Assembly: GCA_949358305.1 (NCBI GenBank) | Contig: OX442314.1 | Coordinates: 55,065,369-55,129,368, forward strand | DNA: 64,000 nucleotides | Reading direction: 5' to 3' | DNA from: Strigamia acuminata | Taxonomy: Eukaryota; Arthropoda; Chilopoda; Geophilomorpha; Linotaeniidae | Shown here: piece after piece, positions 53,441-62,033 of the stretch | Layout: each line of letters opens with the position of its first letter | How positions within the stretch are numbered: position 1 is the stretch's first letter | Made by a program: the position numbers and the translations under genes | Notes under the pieces: generated by a model | The model's database searches: none | Told to the model about the DNA's origin: nothing | What the model saw: only the letters and a program-made list of their open reading frames with translations

Positions 53441-56400
53441 ATGGCAGATAATACCCGAGTAACAGATTCCGACTCCGACGCAAACAAGAGAGCCGGCAGT
53501 CGTAAAGGCGCCGACTATCACTTGCGATCTGGAGGTCCCTTACCCAAAGCCTCAGCGCACGAAGCGAGGCAAAAACGGCGTAAGCCTAAACCCGATCGTA
53601 GAAGCGCATCAGAGGCATCGCACCCGTCTCACGCCGAGACGAGGCAGCGATTAGACGAGACGGAGCGGAGTGAGGATCCGTCCCACCCCAAACCGCCGCG
53701 TCCCAGTCGTGACGGTGAGACGAGCGGAAACGAGGTTTTATCCCGTAACCAATCGCCTCGCCTAACGCACGATACCGAGGTGAGCGATCCGAGAGCGACG
53801 TCTTCGATACAAAGGACGGCGTCCGACACGACAGCGAATTCAGCGCTAAACACGCCAATTACGCACAGTCGACCAGCCTCGGTAGTGTCTGAAGGGCACA
53901 AGTCCAACTCGTCCTCTGTCAAGCGTGTTTCGAGCCAGCCTTACAGCGTCTCGGGCACCTTGATTGATGCGATGCAATTGGCACAAGCGGAGGGAGTGAG
54001 ATACACCCTTCCGACGGGGAAGATTACAGTGTACGAAACGTTACAAATCGTACGTGCAGCTTTAAAAGCGCACAGTGTATCCCCACAAATCACCATTGTT
54101 GAAGGTGCACACGCTCAACAATTGGTTGATTCCGCTCAATTTGAAGCGGATGCAGAGAATGAGGCTCGACAAGCCATTCGCGAGAGACGGAGGAAGCTGG
54201 CGGAAAGAGAAGCGCAAGCTCTCGAGTACGGCAGAACCCAGCCCAATCCGACTACTCCCGAGGAGGTAGAAATAGTTGACCGAGCCCTGAGAGCACATCG
54301 ATATGCTTTCCACTCGCAACAAGAAGCAGAGCGAGCATTTATGGCCAGATTGCGACGAGATGACCCGAAATCCGTTCGCAAACCAGAGATCAGTTCATCC
54401 GAGCTGTCCGACGAGAGCCTAGAGGGAGACCCAAAGCGCACGCCGAAGGCCAAACCCAAACCCCAGCCGGAGAGGGCAACACCAGCTACTCCGCGCAAGA
54501 GAGATGCGTCGGCCAGAGAACAACAAACTCGGCCCCGCATGCAAGCTCTCGATTCAGCCACAAATAATGCGATAACGCGGTTAATCAACGCTAATAATGC
54601 TAGGCGAAATGAAGAGCAAGCTCTCACAAGCCAACAGCATGATGATCCGCAAGGGACTGAGTGGCAACAACCAGTGCCCATCCTTAAAGACGACGAGTCG
54701 TCAAGGAGACAATCGCATGATCGCACCTCTTCGCGAGAAGAAGGCAAACGCGATGAAAGACCGAAATATTATCGCTACGGAAATAGTGATTCGTCGTCAG
54801 ATGGACTGGAGTCAAATGCACCCAGTCATCACGATTCGGAGAGAGGTTCCGGAGAAAAACGAAGGGAAAGAGAACGCGATGAACGCAGGGAAAGGGAACG
54901 TGACGACCGTCGTAGGGGCCGGAAAGAGTCAAACTCTTCACGGCGCAACCCGCCACGCCGCTCACCGTCTCCCGACCCCAGCTCCGACCCCTCATCCAAC
55001 GACGACAGACGAAAGGAGAAATCAAGTAATCGCCGGAAGAGATCCAACTCTCCGCGCGATAGAGAGAAACGACGTCGATCGGAAAATAGCGACCACCGAC
55101 GGGAGGAGTTTCAGGACCCTCCCCGACAAAGCGCGTTTACCGATTCGACGGGTCGACAGTATACGATGGGAGAGCTTGGAAGAGCCCTGCTTGGCTCATT
55201 GAAGGCCGAGGGAATCGATCTGAGCAAACGAAACGATCGTAATCGTAGCACTGGCGACCGCGTAAAGAAAAAATACGCTGTCTCCCGACGTGACACCATG
55301 AGTGTTACCGGGAATATTAGGTGGCAATTTTATATTCAGAACCGTTTCGACGGGTCATGGAAAGCGGGAGATCGCTTCCTTGACGAAGTAATTCGAATTA
55401 AGACTGCCACTAAAGCCACCGTAGGAGACATGCTCACCCACGGTATTGTCGAGCTAATGACAGGCTCGGCACGTGAGTGGTACCAAGGATTGAAAGGCGT
55501 CAATTGGGACGACTTTTTAATGAGATTCGACCTGCGCTACGGCGAGACACCCGAAGAGGTGAGCCGAAAGATGCGAGGTCTTCGCCAGATGCCTGGTGAA
55601 ACCATAATGGATTACGACATTCGCGCCAGATTGTTGTTCGAAAAGGCCCCGATGGAATTTCATGCCACGGGATTCAACCTTTTCTTTCTCGGCGGTTTGT
55701 CGGAGTACTCGCAACGGGTGTTACTTGAAGAAAGGGCACCGACAGGAGGCAGCTACGAGGAGATGAGCGCCTTCCTGTTCGAGAACACGATAGATATCGA
55801 GAAGAGGTATTATTCCGCTTTACCAGAAGCGGAGAAAGCAGCAACCGCAAAACGTCTCAAGTTGAGTGCGGAAAGATATGGGGCGACAGATAAGATTATG
55901 CGCCCTACTGAATATCTTAGCGGTATAATGGAGCTGGCAGAAGCTAGCGTTGGTTTGCAAATAAAAAATAAACTGACATCCACGCTGCCTTCCAACCCTT
56001 TGGCCGCCCCTAAAAAGGCACCGACAGCGTCAGCCATGCAAGCGACACTGGAGGAGGTCAAGGAGGGGGAGGAAGCCGGACAAGATGCCAGAAAATCAGA
56101 CGAAAAAGAAGAAAAAGACGATTATTCGACGGACGAAGAAATACGAAGCTATCGCGATACCTTATCAACGGGTTGCGATGAGGAAGGACCGCTAGTACAT
56201 CTCATCCATCGAGATAGAGCGGTAGAAGAATTTCGCGCCAGGTTAAAACCAAATGCCGGCCGAATTCCGAAGTATTTTCGAAAGAATTACACGCCACCGT
56301 CGAAAGCAGACCCTGAAAAGAAAAAATCGACTGAAGCCCCAAGAGACAAATCAAATATTCGTTGTTTCAAGTGTAACCAACCGGGTCACTATTCCAATGA

Positions 56401-56524
56401 GTGCCCAAGAACAGCGAAAGAAGACGCTAAATTTGACGCAATAATGAAGCAGATGGCAGAGATTAAACTCGCCATGGCAAAAAACGAGTCAAAAAACGAG
56501 TCAGCGCAGGCGGCGAAGAAATAA
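53441..56524 (+). CDS. gag: Gypsy Gag polyprotein (1027 aa)
   Basis: It starts at the ATG of MADNTRVTDSDSD. This Gag is very long for gypsy. About residues 1-170 are disordered and charged. About 230-370 are helical with many acidic and basic residues. About 440-560 are rich in R, D, E and S (REREREDERR-type runs), unlike most Gags. The capsid-like Retrotrans_gag core lies around residues 620-800 (SAREWYQGLKGVNWDDFLMR, MRGLRQMPGETIMDYDIRAR). One CCHC zinc knuckle (CFKCNQPGHYSNEC) is near residue 975, for RNA binding. The protein would assemble the cytoplasmic particle. The stop is preceded by a frameshift signal, and pol lies in the -1 frame. Start choice: the first ATG after the primer site. 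Confidence 0.92.
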   Translation: MADNTRVTDSDSDANKRAGSRKGADYHLRSGGPLPKASAHEARQKRRKPKPDRRSASEASHPSHAETRQRLDETERSEDPSHPKPPRPSRDGETSGNEVLSRNQSPRLTHDTEVSDPRATSSIQRTASDTTANSALNTPITHSRPASVVSEGHKSNSSSVKRVSSQPYSVSGTLIDAMQLAQAEGVRYTLPTGKITVYETLQIVRAALKAHSVSPQITIVEGAHAQQLVDSAQFEADAENEARQAIRERRRKLAEREAQALEYGRTQPNPTTPEEVEIVDRALRAHRYAFHSQQEAERAFMARLRRDDPKSVRKPEISSSELSDESLEGDPKRTPKAKPKPQPERATPATPRKRDASAREQQTRPRMQALDSATNNAITRLINANNARRNEEQALTSQQHDDPQGTEWQQPVPILKDDESSRRQSHDRTSSREEGKRDERPKYYRYGNSDSSSDGLESNAPSHHDSERGSGEKRRERERDERRERERDDRRRGRKESNSSRRNPPRRSPSPDPSSDPSSNDDRRKEKSSNRRKRSNSPRDREKRRRSENSDHRREEFQDPPRQSAFTDSTGRQYTMGELGRALLGSLKAEGIDLSKRNDRNRSTGDRVKKKYAVSRRDTMSVTGNIRWQFYIQNRFDGSWKAGDRFLDEVIRIKTATKATVGDMLTHGIVELMTGSAREWYQGLKGVNWDDFLMRFDLRYGETPEEVSRKMRGLRQMPGETIMDYDIRARLLFEKAPMEFHATGFNLFFLGGLSEYSQRVLLEERAPTGGSYEEMSAFLFENTIDIEKRYYSALPEAEKAATAKRLKLSAERYGATDKIMRPTEYLSGIMELAEASVGLQIKNKLTSTLPSNPLAAPKKAPTASAMQATLEEVKEGEEAGQDARKSDEKEEKDDYSTDEEIRSYRDTLSTGCDEEGPLVHLIHRDRAVEEFRARLKPNAGRIPKYFRKNYTPPSKADPEKKKSTEAPRDKSNIRCFKCNQPGHYSNECPRTAKEDAKFDAIMKQMAEIKLAMAKNESKNESAQAAKK

Positions 56525-56542
56525 CTTCTCGACCGTCTGCGC
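56479..56542 (+). promoter_or_regulatory. -1 ribosomal frameshift signal at gag-pol junction
   Basis: In the gag frame two slippery heptamers A-AAA-AAC occur at 56479-56485 and 56491-56497, 12 nt apart. The second is followed by 6 nt (GAGTCA) and then a 10-bp stem: GCGCAGGCGG (56504-56513) pairs with CCGTCTGCGC (56533-56542) with one G-U pair. An inner GAAG/CTTC stem can form in the loop. After a -1 slip the frame stays open into pol through its ATG at 56548. Heptamer, spacer and stem all fit canonical -1 signals. Confidence 0.85.
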
Positions 56543-56547
56543 CATTC

Positions 56548-59500
56548 ATGAAGAAGAAGGGGTTTAACAAAGGGTTCGATAAGCCGCCACCAGTCAAAGA
56601 AATGGGTAGTGACATAGCTAACGCCCAAATTCAAGACAGGGCCAACAACGCTTTGCAGGTAATTACCGCAAACGCTGAGGCTGAGGCGGAAGAACCGAAC
56701 CTACTGCTTGAAGAATTACCTCAAGTAGTCGAAGACACAGAAGAATTTCGTGTTTTCATGTGCAACGTGGCGGTCGAATACACCAACCGCCTATGCATGT
56801 TGCCCATGACAATAGAACGTGAAAAAATTATGGGACTGCTAGACTCGGGAGCAGATCGCTCGTTCGTTTCCGAAGACATAGTAGCATCATTGGGTCTCAC
56901 CGATAAGATAAAAGGCGTTAATAAAAATATACGTCTAAAAACCGCCAACGGAATGGCGCGTCCAAAAGGAGTTATATTATTGACCATGGAGTGGCTCGGA
57001 GGGGTAGAACAGCACCCTTTCCTGGTCCTGCCCACATGCGACAGAATTTTTCTGTTGGGCTTAGACCTTATGGCGTCAATGGAAATACAACCAAATCCAA
57101 TAACGAAATCTTGGAATTATATCAGAAATGATAAGGAAAGACCCGCAATTGTCGTGCCACCAGCTCTTGTAAAAGAAGCGGCCGACAAGACACAGTGGGA
57201 GAAAGGCCTAAAGAAATTCGTTCAAGACTACGATTTTAAAGCATTCGTAACAGAATTGCAACGGGACAATGTAGTGGAAACGCTTGTCGCCGACGCCGCT
57301 TTAGAATTAAACGAAGCGGCAGCCCTACGAAGGGTCCTACTTAAATATGAGGGGATCCTGTCGAAAAAACCGGGCCGAACGAATAGGGCTATTCACGAAA
57401 TTAAATTGACGGATAATAAACCTATACGAGTTGCGTATAAGGGAATGAACCCGCAAAAACGTGAAATAGTGCAAAAAATGTGCCAAGAAATGCTAGACAG
57501 TGGCATTGTCTCCGAGGCCCAGGGAGAATACGCGACGCGAGTTGTGCTCGTGATGCGCCTGGGCTCGGACCCACGCCTATGCATTGATTACCGCCCATTA
57601 AACGCGGTGACAGAGATAGATCCCATACAGATGCCGTCTATCGAATCCATTTTGAGAGAGCTTAGCCCCTTTTCTTGGGTTACGACGATGGATCTGTCAA
57701 AGGGATACTGGCAGGTTGAGATGAGGCCAGAGGATAAGCTAAAAACAGCATTTTACTCGCCAATTGGACGGTTGATGTTCAACGTCATGCCATTTGGTTT
57801 AGTGAACGCTCCCAGTACCTTTCAGAGACTAATCGAAAGCGTATTGGGTGATATCCTGCATCAGTTTGTGTGGGCATACCTAGATGACATAGTTATTGCC
57901 TCCAAAACATTCGAAGAGCACATTGAGCACATCGACCAAGTGCTCACCCGGCTGGCAAAAGCTGGGTTACACGTTCACCCGGGCAAGAGCAAGTTCTGTC
58001 GAAAGGAGCTTGCCTTCCTGGGTTATCGCATTGGAGTCAATGGTTTAGCTATTGGCCCCGAAAAAATCGATGCGATTAATCGTTTCCCACCACCCGAGGA
58101 CGTTAAAGGTGTCCAACGGTTTATGGGAATGATAAACTTCTTCGGCAGGTTGCTACCGGGCCTAGCTGAAGTGGCAGCCCCAGTTACCGACCTCCTGAAG
58201 AATGAAAACGAATTTGTATGGTCAAATGAGTGCAACATCGCATTTAATGCAATAAAGAGGATGCTGACGGAAGTCGGCGTAATGCCTCTACCCGACTTAA
58301 ACCGGCCGTTCATATTACACACGGACGCCAGCAGAGTTGGGTTAGGAGCGGCGTTGCTCCAAACACACGTGCGCGACGGAGTCGAACAAGACCTGCCGTG
58401 CATGTTTATAAGTCGCAAACTCCAAGGCGCTGAAAAGAATTACAATGCCACCGAGTTGGAGTGTTTGGCCGTTGTGTGGGCCATAAGGAAATTCAGAGAC
58501 TATCTCGAATATACCAAATTTGTGGTCCACACAGATCATCAAGCGTTACAATGGCTGATGAAATTAAAAGAGCCAGCCGGTCGACTAGCCAGATGGCAGT
58601 TAGAACTGATGGCATGCGACTTGACCATTCAATACAAGCCCGGCAAATATAACGTCGTGGCTGACGCTCTGTCACGGGCACCAGTGTCAGATCCAATCGA
58701 CGCTGACGATGACGGCGAGGATGACTCCCGCATCATTTATTGCCCTACGAGTTGTCACCGTTGGGATTTAAGGAAGATGAATGAAATTCCTACCGCGTCT
58801 CCGGCAGATGTAAAATTCTGTGGATTCTGGACGCGGTTATACCAACCAGCTGCTGACAATTACCCAAACGCAAAGAAGGAATTTAAGCTAGAGCGGAGAA
58901 TAAATGACCCGCTTCTAAGCGCCTTCCACGCTCGTGTCAGCAAGCAAATGAAAAGCAATCCCCCAACAAGGGAGGAAATAATTGTGCAACAAAAATTAGA
59001 CAAAAAATGTCAGGACAGAGCTAGATTCGTACTGACAGGAAAATATCCGCCCAACTTAACCAGAAGGCAGAAGCGTCGTTATGCACACGAATCCATAGAT
59101 TACCTATTGGATGACGGCCTTTTAGTGAAACATCACCCAAATCACCAAGATGACTTGAGTGAATCGGACACCGCAGTAAAGGTAGTAATACCTGCTTCCT
59201 TAATCGGTCGCGTGCTGTGGTTGTTACACGGGCACCCGCTTGCGAGCCATGCGGGAGTAAGCAGAACACTCTATCGTGCTACACAGCTTTTTCACTGGAC
59301 AGGGATGAAAAAAGATATTGCTCTTTTTGTCCACCAATGTCAGCGATGTCAAGCGTGCAAGCCGAGGAGTAAATCACCATTCGAAACTATTTTCTTAGGG
59401 CCTTACGCGCCTTTTGATTGTTTAAGTGTCGATGTGATGGGCCCAAAACCCGTTACGGGAAATAAAAATGCGTACATTATCGTTATAATGGACGTGGCAA

Positions 59501-60618
59501 CTCGTTGGCCCGAGTTGTACGCCGTCGCTAGACCTTCAGCAGAGAAAATCGTTGAATGTATCTACGACGTGGCGTTAAATTACGAATTTCCACGTAAAAT
59601 AATATCCGATAACGGACCCCAATTTATCTCGAAAATTTGGGGTAAGTTTTGTGAGAAATTCGGGATTGTGGCGTCACATACTTCGACCTACAATCCCAGA
59701 ACAAATCCCGTTGAGCGACTCAACAGGGACATTAAATATGCACTAAGCATATTCACTGACATCCACAATAGGTGGGATGAATACTTGAGGGAGATCGCGT
59801 TCAGCATACGAACAACAGTCTCGAGGACGAGAGATTTTTCTCCGGCCTACCTCAACTTCGCCCGAGAGCTACGAGTGCCTTGGGACCCACGAGTGGCAGA
59901 GTCGGTAAATGTGGTGGACCCAGAGAAACCACATGAGTATGTGTATAAATTGGAGCAAACAATTTCGAACACATACAAGCATATGATGGCGCACATTTTT
60001 AACATGCGCGACCGCATTTTACAAGATAAAAGCGGTGGAAAATTCGTGAATTTCGAGATCAATGATTTGGTGTGGAAAGATGCACACACCCTCTCAAATG
60101 CAGCGAGAGGGATCACCGCCAGCTTGGCCGACAAGAGAGATGGTCCGTATGTAATCATCGGCAAGCATGGCGGTAACGCGTATAAATTACGCAAGCTCGA
60201 GGACAACACCGAGCAAAAGTCGATCCAGGTACGAGAGTTAACTCCGTACATTCCGGAATTCCCGCAAGAAATGTGGGCCAAGGGCCAAGTCAAGTCTAAA
60301 ACTGACGGCCAAATCGTCGATACGTTCGCTGGCGAGTCGGAACAAGCACCGCCAAGTGACAACGAGGAGTATTTCGACGCCCCTTCACCTCCGGTAAACG
60401 AGATAGTTGAATCCGTTCCGGATCCAATTTTGGTCGGGGGGGAAACAGGAGAAACTCCTGAAACAAACACAAAAAACACGGATAAAAAAGAAAACAATAA
60501 TGAGGAGGTACAGACACAAAAAACAACAAAAAATATCGTACCTGCCTCGATCCGTAACCTGCGACCAAAAAGAGATAATCCGTTTATAAAAGGCGGAAAG
60601 GTCGTAGGAAAGAAGTAA
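56548..60618 (+). CDS. pol: Gypsy Pol polyprotein (PR-RT-RNase H-IN)
   Basis: Counting from ATG 56548 (1356 codons; the frameshift product would begin near 56485): aspartic protease around residue 96 (LLDSGADRSF); RT with CIDYRPLNAVT, MPFGLVNAPSTFQRL and the catalytic YLDD near 444; RNase H with HTDASRVGLGAAL and ATELECLAVVWAI; an integrase HHCC finger near 895 (H-x4-H...CQRCQAC); integrase core aspartates near 962 (SVDVMG) and 1021 (SDNGPQF) and glutamate 1056 (PVERLNR), the last two 35 residues apart; then a GPY/F-type module (DGPYVIIGKHGGNAYKLR). A charged tail of about 110 residues ends in KKK-type lysines. Domain order RT-RNase H-IN assigns it to Ty3/gypsy (Metaviridae). All catalytic residues checked are present and the frame is intact, so it may be active. 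Confidence 0.96.
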   Translation: MKKKGFNKGFDKPPPVKEMGSDIANAQIQDRANNALQVITANAEAEAEEPNLLLEELPQVVEDTEEFRVFMCNVAVEYTNRLCMLPMTIEREKIMGLLDSGADRSFVSEDIVASLGLTDKIKGVNKNIRLKTANGMARPKGVILLTMEWLGGVEQHPFLVLPTCDRIFLLGLDLMASMEIQPNPITKSWNYIRNDKERPAIVVPPALVKEAADKTQWEKGLKKFVQDYDFKAFVTELQRDNVVETLVADAALELNEAAALRRVLLKYEGILSKKPGRTNRAIHEIKLTDNKPIRVAYKGMNPQKREIVQKMCQEMLDSGIVSEAQGEYATRVVLVMRLGSDPRLCIDYRPLNAVTEIDPIQMPSIESILRELSPFSWVTTMDLSKGYWQVEMRPEDKLKTAFYSPIGRLMFNVMPFGLVNAPSTFQRLIESVLGDILHQFVWAYLDDIVIASKTFEEHIEHIDQVLTRLAKAGLHVHPGKSKFCRKELAFLGYRIGVNGLAIGPEKIDAINRFPPPEDVKGVQRFMGMINFFGRLLPGLAEVAAPVTDLLKNENEFVWSNECNIAFNAIKRMLTEVGVMPLPDLNRPFILHTDASRVGLGAALLQTHVRDGVEQDLPCMFISRKLQGAEKNYNATELECLAVVWAIRKFRDYLEYTKFVVHTDHQALQWLMKLKEPAGRLARWQLELMACDLTIQYKPGKYNVVADALSRAPVSDPIDADDDGEDDSRIIYCPTSCHRWDLRKMNEIPTASPADVKFCGFWTRLYQPAADNYPNAKKEFKLERRINDPLLSAFHARVSKQMKSNPPTREEIIVQQKLDKKCQDRARFVLTGKYPPNLTRRQKRRYAHESIDYLLDDGLLVKHHPNHQDDLSESDTAVKVVIPASLIGRVLWLLHGHPLASHAGVSRTLYRATQLFHWTGMKKDIALFVHQCQRCQACKPRSKSPFETIFLGPYAPFDCLSVDVMGPKPVTGNKNAYIIVIMDVATRWPELYAVARPSAEKIVECIYDVALNYEFPRKIISDNGPQFISKIWGKFCEKFGIVASHTSTYNPRTNPVERLNRDIKYALSIFTDIHNRWDEYLREIAFSIRTTVSRTRDFSPAYLNFARELRVPWDPRVAESVNVVDPEKPHEYVYKLEQTISNTYKHMMAHIFNMRDRILQDKSGGKFVNFEINDLVWKDAHTLSNAARGITASLADKRDGPYVIIGKHGGNAYKLRKLEDNTEQKSIQVRELTPYIPEFPQEMWAKGQVKSKTDGQIVDTFAGESEQAPPSDNEEYFDAPSPPVNEIVESVPDPILVGGETGETPETNTKNTDKKENNNEEVQTQKTTKNIVPASIRNLRPKRDNPFIKGGKVVGKK

Positions 60619-60770
60619 AATAAATTACGAGTCGATGGCGGCACTAAAAATAAATTCTAATCGACCGATAGTGCAAGCCATCACGTTGCGAGACTCGAAG
60701 AAAATTCCGCTAAGTCCAACAAAGCGGATATCGGTCGAATTCACGTCACAAGATGGCGTGGAAGCGCGGG

Positions 60771-60884
60771 ACCCGTAGCAAAATTATCGGCACGGGTCGG
60801 ATACCGCGTGCAAAAGACCCCGTAGCAGCAATCGCGCACGGGAGTGAAAACAAAGGAGACCCGTAGCGTAACATGCGCACGGGT
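60771..60884 (+). repeat. Three tandem hairpins with ACCCGTAGC/GCACGGGT stems
   Basis: Segments 60771-60797, 60819-60842 and 60859-60884 each begin (A)CCCGTAGC and end GC(G)CACGGG(T), so each folds into a stem of about 6-8 bp with a short, different loop. Stems are conserved while loops vary, which suggests an RNA (or protein-binding) function. The same block is at 52081-52194 in the left copy. Confidence 0.75.
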
Positions 60885-61095
60885 AGGTGCGCACTAGTCT
60901 CAAACACCCGGGTTCTGGAGTATATTACCCAGAATCCATCGCGATTACCTCGTGTTCACACGAACTTCCGCTTTTCACAGCTGATCGCTGCATTCGTGCG
61001 TGATCCTCGTTTTTAACGTTTTTATCGAGTTTTTTGAGATAGTTTTATCATCCTTTTTTCAATCGTGATTGAGCTTTTTGTGCGCGCTCCTCGCC

Positions 61096-61209
61096 ATGGA
61101 CGAGGAAGAGAACGACGTGCTGGCCATAGAGCACGAGGACGAGGAAAACTGGGACCGCGATGTAAACCAAGTCCATCCCGATCAGGTAGAAGTCGGCATC
61201 GGCACATGA
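61096..61209 (+). CDS. Acidic 37-aa mini-ORF, possible 5' exon of ORF3
   Basis: ATG in a strong context (GCCATGGAC) opens MDEEENDVLAIEHEDEENWD, then a short tail and TGA. Sixteen of the first 27 residues are D, E or N. After codon 30 (CAG) comes GTAGAA, a possible splice donor. Joining 61185 to the acceptor before 62034 would keep the frame and place the acidic stretch before ORF3. Either a separate peptide or a spliced leader exon is possible. The left copy has the same ORF at 51869-51756. Confidence 0.45.
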   Translation: MDEEENDVLAIEHEDEENWDRDVNQVHPDQVEVGIGT

Positions 61210-62033
61210 GAACTAGTTCCGTGCTGCTGAAGAAGAAATTTTGTTGACTAATACCTGACATGAGTGCTTTGCACTCACAATAGCGTATAATTAATTATTA
61301 ACCGCGATCGCTCACACGATCGTATTTTTTCCTTGTTAATTTGTTTTCGGGGTGCGAGCGCAGACTTCACGTCGCCTCGCGTCTCGAAAATTCCTCATGA
61401 CTTGAGTCACGAGCGAGACAATGGGCTCGAGCCATAAATAATTTTATGACAAGGGGAGAATATTCTGTAAAAGAATATTTTTCTCCACAAGTAATTTGAC
61501 GCATCGAATTGATGCAACTTAACATTCGTACGATGAATTTTTCGGTGTGTTGGATAAATTTAATTTGACTTTAACTTTTTTAAAAAAAATTAGACAAAGT
61601 CCGACTTCGGAATAATTCTTTATTGGATTTATTTATTTAATAAAATTTCGACAAGCACATTTATTGTGCAATTTTAGTAATAATTTACACCCGACGAATT
61701 CTCTTTACGAATGACGGATAATTATTAATTTAATTATTAGTAATGTTCTAATTAACGTTAGAATTAATGTGAAGTAAAATCTGATGATAAAAATCCGGAT
61801 TAAAGGCTCGATTCCGTCTCGCTGTGCGTTTTGGACATGAGACAGATTTTTTACGTGATGACTTCTTTTTTTTCTATCCGACGAGGGACAATTCGTCCTA
61901 CGTTTGCACCGATAGACAGGAATCGGTCTCGACGGACGGCTGCACGTATCGGCAACGTCCCTCGAAACCAACCATTTATCTACGTATTTAAATATTAACT
62001 TTTTATTAATTGTTTATTTCTCCATCCTTCCAG

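Larger units (their letters stand above)
60619..62033 (+). mobile_element. Post-pol spacer of the right gypsy copy
   Basis: A 1.4-kb spacer between pol and ORF3, unusual for a gypsy element. It has the three-hairpin block (60771-60884), a possible weak TATA (GTATATTA near 60918), the acidic mini-ORF (61096-61209), an AT-rich middle, and a long pyrimidine tract with CAG directly before the ORF3 ATG. No other coding is recognised. Confidence 0.85.

Noticed and set aside
54062-54747. Minus-strand frames under gag
   Set aside because: They are shadows of the gag coding strand with serine/arginine-rich artefact composition.
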